From Septoria linicola (Eukaryota; Ascomycota; Dothideomycetes; Mycosphaerellales; Mycosphaerellaceae), in contig CP099426.1 in NCBI GenBank assembly GCA_024114885.1, forward strand, positions 248,001 through 312,000: a stretch of 64,000 nt of DNA. Reading direction: 5' to 3'. The notes beneath the pieces are model-generated. The model ran no database searches, was not told where the DNA came from, and saw only the letters and a list, made by a program, of their open reading frames with translations. The number at the start of each line of letters is the position of its first letter. Position 1 is the stretch's first letter. Positions 24,656-35,150 of the stretch are shown here, in pieces. The translations under genes were made by a program, and so were the position numbers.

Positions 24656-27600
24656 TTAGTACGAGCTTTAGCGGCTCTACTATTACGTAGCGTAATATTA
24701 ATTACTAGCTAGTTATCTTTATAGATAGTTATTAGAAACACTCTCTTATATCCTAGCTCTTTTATAGTATTACTGAGTATAACGGTTTCTTTAGTCGCGA
24801 GTACTATTTAGACGTATTCGGCTTCTATACTAGAGTAAGTAACGATTAGTTATCTACTAGACTTCTAGAGAATTAGTAAGTTACCGAGTATAAAGATAAA
24901 ACCTCCTATTAATCGCCTATTATCTACGTCGTCGGCCTAAGACGCGTTAACGTAGTATAATAGCTTGTTATTATTATCGCTACTAAGCGTAATACTATAG
25001 CCGGTATTATAGACTAAGTACTATATAACGCGTATAGCTACCTCTAGGTGTTCTAGCGTAGAGTTTCTAAGATAGCGCGAGAGATAGTCTATATAGTAGG
25101 TAATATCTAGTCTTATAATTATAGCTAGCTATAGAAGCTTACTAATAATTGTTTAATATTACTTCTAAAGTAAAGTAGTAGCTTAGTAGCTCTCGGAAGC
25201 CTTACGAAGTCTATACCTCGCTTATAACGGTATATATAGTAGTAAGGAAGCCTTAATTTAGTACTTCTTACTAAGACGGTCTATATAGGTAGTCTAGCTA
25301 ATAAATATAGTATTAGAGCTACGGATAATATTTATTCTAAGATAGTAGTATACTAGTCTAAGCTCGTAGATCTTAAAGCGGTCTCTTAGTTAATTAGCTA
25401 TAGTATTTAGTTCCTTAGTCGTACTAATAGCGATTATATCGTCGATATAGATAGCGATCGTAACCTCGTCGTTATAGAACACGTATATATTAGTACTAAT
25501 TACTATAAAACCGATAGAAGCTATAAACTTCTTAAGTTCTTAGTACTAAAGAAGTAGTAATTACTTAAGTCCGTAGAGCGCTCTCTTAAGTAGGTAGACC
25601 TTACTATATATCTTAAAACTATATAGTATCTAGATATAGATATTACGCTTATTAATTAGTACGTTAAGAAACGCTATAATTACGTTAAACTACTAATAAT
25701 CTAAACCCTTTATTACCGTCTATATTAATAGTATACGGACTATTACTAGCTTAACTACTAGCGCGTAGGTCTCGTTATAATTAATACCTTCTTGTTATAT
25801 AAAACTATATATAACCTAGCGTACTTTATAGCGTATAATATTACTTTAAGCGTTATACTTAATAGCGAATACCTAGCGTCCTTATAGGATATTATAACCT
25901 ACTAGTTTATCTACTTCTTACTATATATTATTGTCTATTAAGCTCTTTATCTCTTTAACCGCTACGGTATACTACTCCTTTACTTATAGTAATAATATAG
26001 CTACCTTATAGGACTATAGTATCTTAATTTCTTAACTATTACTAGCCTATATAGAGGCTATAAACGCGTAGATAGCCTCGTACAGCATACTAGTAATATA
26101 GCTATTCTACGAGTCTCGAACGTACGCGAGTAGTCGTCTCGTATAGTTAGAGTAGCGTAGTACTAGTAGTTAGACCTCGAGTTATTAAGAGGCGACTATT
26201 ACGTCTTTAATAATATCTTTAATATCGTTATTTAGTAGCTCCTCGTTATATATAGGAGCCTCTAGAATAATATAGATATCTACCTATAGCGTAGAGTCGT
26301 CTAGTTAAGTATCGCTTACTTAATTAATTATATTTAGAAGGAAGAAGTTACTAAATTCCTCTATATCGTTAATAGCTTTATTAACGAGTAAAGTATTAGT
26401 AAACTTAACGTTATTAGTACGTATAATACGATTACTAATAAGTATACGATAGAGAGAGTAGTTATAATAACCTACTAATTAACCTACCTTACTACGAGCT
26501 TTAAACTTATCGTCTCGAGCTATATTATAGTCGTATATAATAGCCGTAGTACCGTAAGCTCTTAAATAATTAAGTCTAGGCTTATATTACTATATAGCTA
26601 CTTACGAGGCGATAATAGCGTATAGCGTATTATTAAGCGTCTATAAGTAAGTAATATTAAGTAGGTAGGCCGTAGTAGAGACTACTTCTAGCTACTACTT
26701 CTTTATAAGTCGTATAGTAAGTATAAGCTTACGCGCCTTTATACTAATAATATAGTTACTTACCTCTACGCGTCTATTCTACGTTAATAAGTTTAGTACT
26801 ATAATACGTAGTTAAATACTGTTATCTATAGCCTATTATAATAGCGCGTTTCTACTATACTCGCGCTCTCTATTAAGTACGTAGATTAGAATACTAAGGT
26901 TAAGTTAAGTCTATATATACTAATAGTATTACTTAAAGAATATCGCTACGAATAACTTAAAGCGTAACGTATAAACGTGTCGGTAAAGTAAAGTTACGTC
27001 TATAAACAGAGTATAATACTTAGAGCCGTCGTAGGCTAATATTAATACTATAACTACGTCTATATAGATAATAGTATATATTTAAGTCGGTCGGTTACGT
27101 AGAATACGGCTATATACGCGTTAAGCGAGTACTTAGCGATATAGTAAGTAGTTAGTCGTCTTACCTATACCTATAATATAGATTTAGCCGTTAGTAGCTA
27201 TCTTGTCGAGCGTTAATTAATAAGAGTAACTAAGTCGGTCGTACTACTCGTCTACTATTACTAAGAGTACTCTAGGTTAAGTACGTAAGTTAGTAAGTGC
27301 TATTTAAACTAGCGTATTAATCTATAAGTATAGTAAGCCGTCTTACTTTATAACGCGTATAATAGTAACTATATTACTATTCCTACCTCTTATATAAAGT
27401 ATCTAAAGCTCTATTAAGTAATAATAACGCTTGTTATAGAGTTATTCTATAGAAATTAGGTTAGCTATAAGGCCTAGTATAAATAACGCGTTTATAAACT
27501 ATATATCTTATCTAGTAATACGTAGCTTAATCGTATAGCGCGTAGTAGCTATAAGTTAACTATTACCTATCTTAATATAGATAGTATATAGCGTACTATT

Positions 27601-28782
27601 AACAATAACCGATTTATCGTACGTTATATATATTATCGCGCTAGAATCGACTACCTAAGCGTTAGAGCTTAATACGGCTTATAGAGCGCGTACTATTAAC
27701 TCGTTAAGGATAATATCGGTTAAAGCTATAAACATATACTACGAGTCCGTAGTCGTAGCTATATTAAGTTATAAGTAGTTACTTCTAGACTATCCTTAAG
27801 TAGACTTCTTCTATTATTACTTCTATAGACTACGACGATATTCTACTATTATATAACTAGTCGTCGTAATATAGTTATCGTAGTAGAGAGTAGAATTCTT
27901 ACCTTTATAGTAGTCCGCTACGATATAGCTAATCTTACTATAGTTATTATACTTCTTCGTATCTTCTAAATTCTACTTCGCGAGCTTTACTATATTAAAA
28001 GTAGTCTCTAATCGTATACGTACAAACTATTTATTATTAGTAGTAGCGATAACCGACTCGAGTATAAGTTCCTTTTTATTACGTAGCTATATACGCTATA
28101 TCTAATAGAAGGCTTCTAATAGTAGATAATAACTAAGTAAACTAATTATCTAGTAGGCTACGAATATATCTATAACGGTAGCCTTCGTATCTTTTAGGTT
28201 ATTAACCTTACGCCTAAATTCGTTAGTAAACTTCTTAATATCCTTACTATTAAAGTAGTATTCTAGGAACTCCTTAAAGTCGCTAAAGTTACGTATAAAA
28301 CTCTATTAACTATAGGTCTTTAAGAGTTACTCTCTAACCTTCTTAGAGGTTTTAAGAGTAGTAAGTATAATATAGACGTAATTAGCGTATTATATAAGTA
28401 TATATAGGCGTACTTATTAGTCTCTTACGACCTATTTATCTACTCTATCTTTAAAGGCTTCTTATATCTCGTTCTTATTTTAGACGAGTAGTTTAGTACG
28501 TAATCTATTAACGTAGTAGAGTAGTCTCGCGCTCTAGAGTACTAATTTAATTAAATCTTCCTATTAGATCTAATTCTCTAACCCCTTTAGCTTAAAGCTA
28601 ATAGAAGGAATAGTATTAGTAGATATAGTACTTAATATAGTACTCTAGAGAGTCTTCGAGTCGCCTTATTAAAGGTCTTTTTAAATCGCCTACTAGAGAT
28701 CTTTTAAGTCGCCTACTAGAGGTCTTTTTATTATACTAGATAGCGCTACTCTTACGAGCGGTAGTACGAGAGCTTATAACTA
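24656..28782 (-). pseudogene. Ty1/copia gag-pol relic, RIP-inactivated
   Basis: Minus-strand order is gag (about 28,600-27,900), protease (a VDSSAIIYITYDKS-like stretch near 27,640, equivalent to the copia D-S-G-A box), integrase (a SKYYTLFID-like stretch near 27,020) and RT with an intact YIDD box at 25,438-25,449. Protease and integrase ahead of RT is the Ty1/copia order. The RT aspartates survive because their codons sit in CG context, not TG. Near 28,757-28,782 the reverse strand reads TAGTTATAAGCTCTCG, resembling a RIP-altered initiator-Met primer binding site. In-frame TAG/TAA codons are frequent. Confidence 0.82.
28657..28732. repeat. three ~24-base degenerate tandem units
   Basis: Units built on AGTCGCCTACTAGAGGTCTT follow one another within the 5' part of the copia relic; they may be leader repeats. 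Confidence 0.6.
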
Positions 28783-28845
28783 GTTAATATAATAAGTTAA
28801 TTGTTATTATAAAGAAGTAACTAGCTACGGAAACCTCGAGTTGCG

Positions 28846-29110
28846 AATGCGTGTCGACATTCTTGGCACGCTAAAGTGCCTGAGGCATCCATACTGATCA
28901 AGTAGATGCCGCGCTGCGGGACCTACATCGTGCATGTCAGGATCTGAAGCAAGCAGAGTCATAGCTTCGCGCTAGAGCTCCTATAGCTTACGTTGATATA
29001 TCTGGTCTAAGATGTGTATATATGATCATCCATCATCTCCAATTTTTTCTTAGCACTATTCTCACTATCCTCATTACCTCATACCTGGAGTCCTGGACGC
29101 TATACATCTC
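28846..29110. other. border between RIP block and gene-bearing DNA
   Basis: Base composition turns normal within a few dozen bases of 28,845. The copia 5' LTR would be expected here but only a remnant remains, so the element is truncated at the border. No gene is seen before the dynamin relic. Confidence 0.6.
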
Positions 29111-29119
29111 TCCGCAACA

Positions 29120-31189
29120 GTGGGAGACGTACAAATCGACCTGCCGAAGCTGCACTCTGCGAAAGTGAACATCCGCCTGAAGGCAGTCTCTTACGCCCGG
29201 AGACGTGGTCTAGCGGAACATATATCTCTTCCCCAGATCATCGTGTGCGGTGACCAGTCTGCGGGCAAGAGTTCAGTACTCTCCGCGGTCAGCGGTTTCG
29301 CCTTCCCACACCAAGACGGCCTCTGCACTAGGTTCGCCGCCGAGATAATCCTGCAGGATGGTGAGAGCCCGCTTCACATCGCTGTCTCCGTCATCCCGCA
29401 CTCTTCCACGGGTGAAGCAAGCAGAGGCCAGATGCTGAAGTACGCAAGACAGCTGACTTCTTTTGACGATCTCTCTATGGTCATCGTGGAAGCTGGAAGA
29501 CTTATGGGAATACAAGGTTTTGCCGATGATCCTTTGGCACCAGCATTTGCGAAAGATCTTCTCCAGATTCAAGTCAGTGGTCCTACAGGCCTGCATCTGA
29601 GCGTGGTAGACCCACCGGGCATTATTCAAGTCCCCAGCGAGGAGTAGAGCGAGGCGGATGTCGACACTGTCAATGAGCTCGTCGACTCGTACATTTCCGA
29701 TCCAAGATCTCTGATCCTTGCTGTGGTTCAGGCTGGGAACGATATCGCTAATCAACCCGTCGTTCGCAAGTGCAAGAAATTCGACGCTGGCGGCGAGCGT
29801 ACCATTGGTGTCATCACAAAACCCGATCTCATCAATCGGGGCGCCGAAGCACGTATTGCATCGCTTGCGAGGAACGAGGACACAACAAGACTCAAACTTG
29901 AGTTCTTCCTGCTCAAAAATCTGTCGCCGGAGGAGTCACGGAACGCTTCGTCGAATGCACGAGAGCACATCGAGAGAGAGTTCTTCGAGAAAAGCCCTTG
30001 GAAAGAACAAGATCTGGATCGTAGTCGTCTAGGATCGCTCAATCTCACGCGATTTCTTCAAACGCTCCTTGATCATCACGTTGAACGAGAACTGCCTAAA
30101 GTGCGGGAGGAGTTGCGCAGACTGGAAAAGAAGACCTTGGCTCGTATCGAGGAATTAGGCGAGGCGCGCTCAACGATAGCACAGATGCGTATGTACCTGT
30201 CTCGACTGGCCATGAGACTCGATCATACCTGTTCCAGCGCCTTGCAAGGTGACTATAGCGATCACAGGTTTTTCAGCGACAGCTACCAATTTGCTACACA
30301 GGTCCCGGAGACACGACTACGCGCAGTCATTCATCTACTCGACACTCGATTCTCAGACGGGATGAGAACGAATGGCAAGAAGTTGAAGATTGTGGATGCT
30401 GATGATCACGCCGGCTCAATCCAGGACCCGCCCGACGAGGAAACCATGAATCGAAGGGGACAAATTTTGGTGACTGAAGGCGGTATGCGGCGCTGGATGC
30501 AACAGGTCTGCTTGTGTTCTCTATGGATGTCTCTTATGCTGAGCTTGTCCAGGTATACACCCGGACCAGAGGCCGAGAGCTGCCAGGAGATTACAATCAC
30601 ATCTTCTTGGCCGAGCTCTATCATCAGCAGTCTTCCCGTTGGGGGTCAATTGCCGAGCAGCATGTGGAACGAGTTCATGACAGTGTCGTCGCCTTCGTCC
30701 GCAGTGCCGTGGAATTCATTACTGATGAAGAACACACGCGACTAAAGCTCACGGAACACATTATGCTTACTTTAGAGGCGATGAGAAGTCGTGCTGACCA
30801 CGAGCTGCGCTTGATCGTTGACTCGTTGAGGACGAGATGGAGCATCCAATCACGTACAACCATTACTACACTGATAACATTCAGAAGGCTCGGAATGATG
30901 GTGCGCGCAAGGCAGTCCGCGTTTTTGGTGTGCACGATCGCCATTCTACGGCGAGGTATTGCGTCAAGAAGGCTGGCACGGCGTCGATATGAGATGTGAT
31001 CCTTGCTGCACATTCGAGCGGGACGAGAAGGTCGAAATAGCAGCTGCAGCTGTCGTGACGAAAAGTCTCGTCGTTGAGAATCGTGATGCATACGCTTATC
31101 AATGTCACATTTCGCGTGAGCTGGAGCGACTGATGAACAGATCGATTGTTCTTTTCGTGCAATCGACAACAGGACAGACCCAGCAGTAG
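29120..31189 (+). pseudogene. dynamin-like GTPase pseudogene
   Basis: Dynamins are large GTPases that remodel membranes. The P-loop GDQSAGKSS (29,249-29,275), GLCTRF switch region and TKPD base-recognition motif (about 29,821) are clear; the usual DLPG box reads DPPG (about 29,603). Further on are a stalk-like region, an RGRELPG box (about 30,570) and a HPITYNHYYTDNIQKA stretch (about 30,844). It is broken. There is no in-frame ATG before the domain (the expected position reads GTG), an in-frame TAG lies at 29,645-29,647 where the family commonly has a glutamine, and the frame changes near 30,505, 30,830 and 30,935. The TAG fits CAG to TAG in CpA context. It lies directly beside the RIP block and converges with the SDR gene; an A-rich AATAAA-like stretch near 31,236-31,252 could end it. 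Confidence 0.85.
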
Positions 31190-31305
31190 TCTTGATTTGC
31201 GCCTGTGCGTTTGCTGATGACTGTTGTTTTTCTCAAAAAAAATAAAAAAGGGATTTTCATGCTACTCATGGACACACACAGAAAAAACGATGCATTAGTT
31301 AGTCC

Positions 31306-32172
31306 TTAAAACTGTGTTCCAGTACACAAACTCCCATCGACAACCACATTCGTCCCACTGATAAAAGTAGCCCTCTCGCTCGCCAAAAACACCACCGCAT
31401 CAGCCACTTCCTCCGCTTTACCCATTCTCCCCATGGGATTCAACTTCATCTGACTCTCAAACAAGTCCGGCATCTGCTGTTCAATATTTCCCCACGCCCC
31501 ATCTTCGATATAAATGTTCCCCGGACTCACAGTATTAGCCCTCACGCCCTTTGGTGCCATCTTGTGCGCCAGACCAGCAGTGTAGTGGATCAGACCAGCT
31601 TTCATGGTACCGTAAGGGCCGGGACAAGAGAAATCAATGTCTCGCCCGCTGACGCTCGAGATGGTGATGATGTTGCCTTTGGATGCTTCGAGGTGGGGGA
31701 GAGACGCCTGAACGAAGTTGTATGTGCCCATGAGGTCGGTCTGGAAAGCTGTTTGCCAGTTTTCAGGGCTGTCTTCGATGCTGAGGCTGGAGACGTTGGC
31801 GACTACAACGTCGATTTTGCTGGATTGGGAGGCGCAGGATGTGACCCATTCTGTCAGTTTGTCTTTGTTGGTCACGTCGACTACAGCTCCAATGGCCTGG
31901 CGGAGTGTCAGTCGTGGTGCAATGGCGGACGGAGGAGGAGTCTCATGCCTTGCTATTTGGATACTCTTTGCCGTATCGCTCGTCCGCTTCCTTGACGTCG
32001 CTCGCAGTTCTGCTACAATAGTGTACTAAGGCACCTTCGTTGAGGAAGGCGCGTACCATAGAACGACCAATGCCTTTCGTGCCGCCTGGAAACTGTCAGC
32101 TTGCCTGTTTTTTAAGTCTGAGCTTCGCTTACCAGTGACGAGCACGACTTTGTTCTCAAGGCCCATGTGCAT
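31306..32172 (-). CDS. short-chain dehydrogenase/reductase (SDR)
   Basis: Predicted 255-residue NAD(P)-dependent oxidoreductase; substrate unknown. I join three exons: 32,172-32,133, 32,085-31,949 and 31,896-31,306 (768 bases). The joined N-terminus gives the cofactor motif TGGTKGIG. Later come ISSVSG with the catalytic serine, YGTMK (the Y-x-x-x-K pair) and a C-terminal ISGTNVVVDGS stretch usual for classical SDRs; length is normal. Intron 1 (32,086-32,132) is GT-AG. Intron 2 (31,897-31,948) begins GC and ends AG, has a CTGAC branch-like site and restores the frame exactly. The frame is also open upstream to 32,307, so a longer N-terminus is possible, but MGLENKVVLVTG is the usual SDR start. 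Confidence 0.87.
31897..31948 (-). other. GC-AG intron of the SDR gene
   Basis: 52 bases on the minus strand, donor AAG|GCATGA, acceptor CGCCAG|GCC, with GACTGAC upstream of the acceptor. Without removal the frame ends at a TGA inside it; removal restores the SDR frame. Confidence 0.75.
32086..32132 (-). other. GT-AG intron 1 of the SDR gene
   Basis: 47 bases, donor CTG|GTAAGC, acceptor TTCCAG|GCGGC. Splicing joins VTG to GTKGIG. Confidence 0.85.
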
Positions 32173-32527
32173 CTTGATGGTATTGAGGTGGTGTTCGCTT
32201 TCGAGGTCTTTCTCGTAATGCTTTTGCGATGTTGTCGTCTGTAGAGCAGTCTTCACGCCCTGACCTCTGAAAGCTCGTGTGGAGCAGCTTCTAGCTTTAT
32301 ACGTCATCCTGGATATGCTTTAGAAGGCTCGAGGGCTAGTCTGCAGAAGTGTATGAATATGAGAACCGTTTAATGGGCTAGCGCAGGTGTACACACAAGT
32401 CGTGACTTCGTCATTTCATTAGCTATTGTATCGATACGTGCTTCTCGAAGCTCCGTCACCCACGAGGGCTTTGCCTCGGCGAGGTACTCAGCCTGCAGAC
32501 TGGGGAGCCACATGTTGTCTCTTGCCT

Positions 32528-33313
32528 TCACTTCAGAACCACAATGACCAGCACCAGTATGATGATCAAAATAGTGATTGTTATCCAATTCCAGTTGTCT
32601 TTGGCTTTCCTCGAAAAGGTGGTCAACCTCTTTTGCGCACCATACAATTGATTGCTATGCCTGTCCACTCCACGCTCAACATCGTCAAGCATTTCAACCT
32701 GCTCGTCGAGCTCGTTGCCCATCTGTATACCAAGCATACGCTGCCGCCCTATGCTCTGGCCAAGGGTGTCCAAGTGATCGTCCTGTTCTCGCAGCACTTG
32801 TTTGTGATATGCGTGTATTTGTTGGTTGTCCATATCTGTCTGGTCTGTGGCTTCTGGTTCGTCTCTGTATCGCCCTTGATCGGCGAATAGTGCTGCGCGA
32901 TTGGCTTGCGCTTCAGCGTCATCCTCTTCGGGGTTGTCGCGGAATCGCACATTTCTATCATTGCGTGCTTTGCTCGGTCGTGAAGATGCTGCTGCAAAGT
33001 CTGCTGCTAAGGCTGGGATATTCGGCTTCGAGGTCTCTGTCGTTGGCGGCGCTGATCCGTGGTACTGTGCATATAGTTCGCTGTACTGCTTGCGCAATCG
33101 GGCCAAATCTGAGCTATCATCTTCGGCCGCTCCCAGATCTCTTTGCTGCGCTTCGAGCTCTTCTAGGCCGTCTTGCAGCTGTGAGAGAGAGCGCTGTATT
33201 TGACCGTCCTGCTTCGTCGATTCGAGATTGAGGCTTACTGCGCGTTGTCGTTCGAGGAGGGAGAGCTTCAAGTGGTCTGCCAATAGCAGCAGCTGATGAG
33301 GGGAGGTCGACAT
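32528..33313 (-). CDS. Syn8-like Qc-SNARE
   Basis: About 261 residues from the ATG at 33,311-33,313 (an in-frame ATG at 33,361 would add 16). SNAREs drive membrane fusion in endosomal and vacuolar traffic. The N-terminal part is helical and charged (LLERQRAVSLNLE). A heptad-rich SNARE motif covers about residues 170-232, with glutamine at the expected central layer in GIQMGNELDEQ. A single transmembrane helix (ITITILIIILVLVIVVLK) ends the protein with almost nothing after it, a typical tail anchor. Intact single frame, no intron seen. I chose the inner start because fungal Syn8 proteins usually begin shortly before the QLxLLADH stretch. Confidence 0.82.
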   Translation of the reverse strand: MSTSPHQLLLLADHLKLSLLERQRAVSLNLESTKQDGQIQRSLSQLQDGLEELEAQQRDLGAAEDDSSDLARLRKQYSELYAQYHGSAPPTTETSKPNIPALAADFAAASSRPSKARNDRNVRFRDNPEEDDAEAQANRAALFADQGRYRDEPEATDQTDMDNQQIHAYHKQVLREQDDHLDTLGQSIGRQRMLGIQMGNELDEQVEMLDDVERGVDRHSNQLYGAQKRLTTFSRKAKDNWNWITITILIIILVLVIVVLK

Positions 33314-33589
33314 ATCATATCGTGGTCGCCAGTCGTTCATCGACCACAGCCAAACGTCCAATCTGGTAACGGATCAGATCGAGCTGCTCTTGGAGATGCC
33401 TGCATGAAACAGCTCCAGGCGCAATCTCGGGGGTTTGTTTCGAGATGCAGGCTCAACCGGCATGCGCCACAGGCTAGACTTTAGTCGCCGGTGTCACTCG
33501 TTGCTCGCAGTGTAACAATGCGCCAATATCAATCGTCGCGGCTGTGTGAGTTCTTTGCAGCTGAAGACGTTGACAGTATCCTGTGTTTG

Positions 33590-33598
33590 TGAGTAAGT
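33590..33598. repeat. 9-base target duplication (left), TGAGTAAGT
   Basis: Directly precedes the MITE and is repeated directly after it at 34,463-34,471; the next base (G) also matches. Confidence 0.8.
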
Positions 33599-33607
33599 GT
33601 GTTTTAC

Positions 33608-33639
33608 GCTCGCCCGACCTCGTTTTTCCTTGGCCTGAC
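33608..33639 (+). repeat. MITE terminal inverted repeat, left
   Basis: 32 bases identical to the reverse complement of 34,422-34,453. Confidence 0.95.
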
Positions 33640-33916
33640 CTGGTCCGTGCTGGTCGAGGTCAGGCCAAGGAAAGCGGGGTCAGGTTAGTTATAACGAGGT
33701 CAGCCCACTTATTCTTTTAATTTCCTTCTTCCCACATTGTACCTAGTTACGTAATCGCTTATCGTTTCTAGAACAAAACGTTTTAGAAATGTTTTTAAGA
33801 TATTCTAAAAATAAGCCTTATACTATATTTACTACGCTAATAGTAGCGTAGTAGTATAGCTATTAGCGTAGTAGTATAGCTCGCCTATATTTATATAGGC
33901 TTCTCTAGCTAGCTAA

Positions 33917-33982
33917 AATATTTTTAGAATATTTTTAGAATATTTTAAGAATATTTTAAGAATATTTTAAGAATATTCTAAG
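33917..33982. repeat. 6 x 11-base tandem repeat in MITE
   Basis: Six near-identical copies of AATATTTTAAG lie end to end. Confidence 0.9.
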
Positions 33983-34140
33983 ATCCTTATACTTATATCT
34001 ATATAAAGCTCTTTACTACCTAGAAGATATAAGAATATTACTAGAACGTTTATAGAATATTTTAGAAATATTTACTCTTAATATTAGCCTTATATTTCTT
34101 ATACTCGTTAGAGCTAGTAAGTAGATCTATTATACTTACT

Positions 34141-34173
34141 CTAGAAACGTTCTAGAAACGTTCTAGAAACGTT
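34141..34173. repeat. 3 x 11-base tandem repeat in MITE
   Basis: Three copies of CTAGAAACGTT, which generate TTCTAGAA palindromes. Confidence 0.9.
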
Positions 34174-34421
34174 TTTAAATTATTCTATACTTATATCTAT
34201 ATAGGAAATATAAGAATATTACTAGAATGTTTATAGAATATTTTAGAAATGTTTAAGAAAGAAAAAACGAGGTTAGCTTAATAGAAAACGAGGTCAGGCT
34301 TAGAAAATGCAGGCACTAATTAAATCACTTCTTGGCATTTACTAATTTAGCTTTATAGGCATAAAACGCGGTCAGGTTAGTAGAAACTGAGTCAGGCTAA
34401 GGGAATCCCACGACTTTTACC

Positions 34422-34453
34422 GTCAGGCCAAGGAAAAACGAGGTCGGGCGAGC
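34422..34453 (-). repeat. MITE terminal inverted repeat, right
   Basis: Exact reverse complement of 33,608-33,639. Confidence 0.95.
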
Positions 34454-34471
34454 TGTATACACTGAGTAAGT

Positions 34472-35150
34472 GGATAGAGAGCAGTATGGCGTAGGCGACA
34501 GATCGGCAGAGACCATCGAGCACGTGAAGATCGGCAGACAAGGATTACTCGGCTATACGCCATCTCAAAATAGCCGCCGTGAAAGGATCAATTGGATAGA
34601 AGCATGTGCACAACATCAAGACAACAACTTGGTTGCACAGCATCTCTCGTGGGCAGCTGGATATCACACAGTTCCTCGCGCAGGCTCCACTTTGTCAATA
34701 CCACACGAATGTGCAGCTTCTGTAGCTAGAAAACGAAAACGTTCTCGTCCCGCGCGTGCACTTTCCGCAGGAGGAAAGCATACTTTGCTCGGGTACATGC
34801 TCATCAGCGCTCGGCTCGCGTGCTCACAGACAGTGCAACGCCATCGTATCTCTGGGATCCCGCAGCTCGCAGAGCATATCACTGCCAGGCTAGACCAGGG
34901 CTTGCAAAGTGTATACCGTTGCTGAGCCATTTGCCATCAACCTTACAAAAGGCCTGCATCCTCCCGTCCGCCTGTCTGCCTTTGACAACTTCTCTTCTGG
35001 ACTTTCGCACTCTCCTCGTAGCTGCATACCGCCTACGCTGCACGAGACGTACATCATCAGCGGCACACTGATCTAGCCTAGCCTACCCGGATCGCCCCTT
35101 AGCGAGTCTAGCGTCTGGCTGACAACATCCCGTTTCACACGGTTTCAGCC
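34472..35150. other. upstream region of RING/TRAF gene
   Basis: About 680 bases with no recognisable gene. An open frame at 34,470-34,925 has no family features and looks like chance. The stretch before 35,151 is pyrimidine-rich, as fungal promoters and leaders often are. Confidence 0.5.

Larger units (their letters stand above)
1..28845. repeat. RIP-mutated transposon block
   Basis: Reading the sequence directly, CA and TG dinucleotides are almost missing while TA is very common and CG is kept. This is the signature of repeat-induced point mutation (C to T in CpA context on both strands), known from ascomycetes. Conceptual reading of retroelement domains is interrupted mainly by TAG and TAA, expected from CAG and CAA codons. 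Composition changes abruptly near 28,845, where CA and TG become common. The block is a mosaic of nested and inverted LTR retrotransposon relics described below. No host gene could be recognised in it. Confidence 0.93.
33599..34462. mobile_element. MULE-type MITE (non-autonomous DNA transposon)
   Basis: 864 bases with no coding capacity. The terminal inverted repeats have a perfect 32-base core (33,608-33,639 and 34,422-34,453, starting GCTCGCCCGACCTCG) and a looser 9-base outer end (GTGT at both ends). Flanking TGAGTAAGT is duplicated. A 9-10 base duplication is the hallmark of Mutator-like transposases, so mobilisation by a MULE is inferred. Subterminal copies of a GAGGTCAGG motif occur at both ends (near 33,655, 33,678, 33,698, 34,287, 34,368, 34,389), a pattern seen for transposase binding sites. 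The interior is AT-rich and looks RIP-mutated. Confidence 0.85.

Noticed and set aside
33838..34200. Short regularly repeated units in the MITE as a CRISPR array
   Set aside because: Units are 11 bases, contiguous without spacers, and the organism is eukaryotic.
34470..34925. 151-codon plus-strand frame between MITE and RING gene
   Set aside because: Starts in the target duplication without an ATG, has no domain, and overlaps the presumed promoter.
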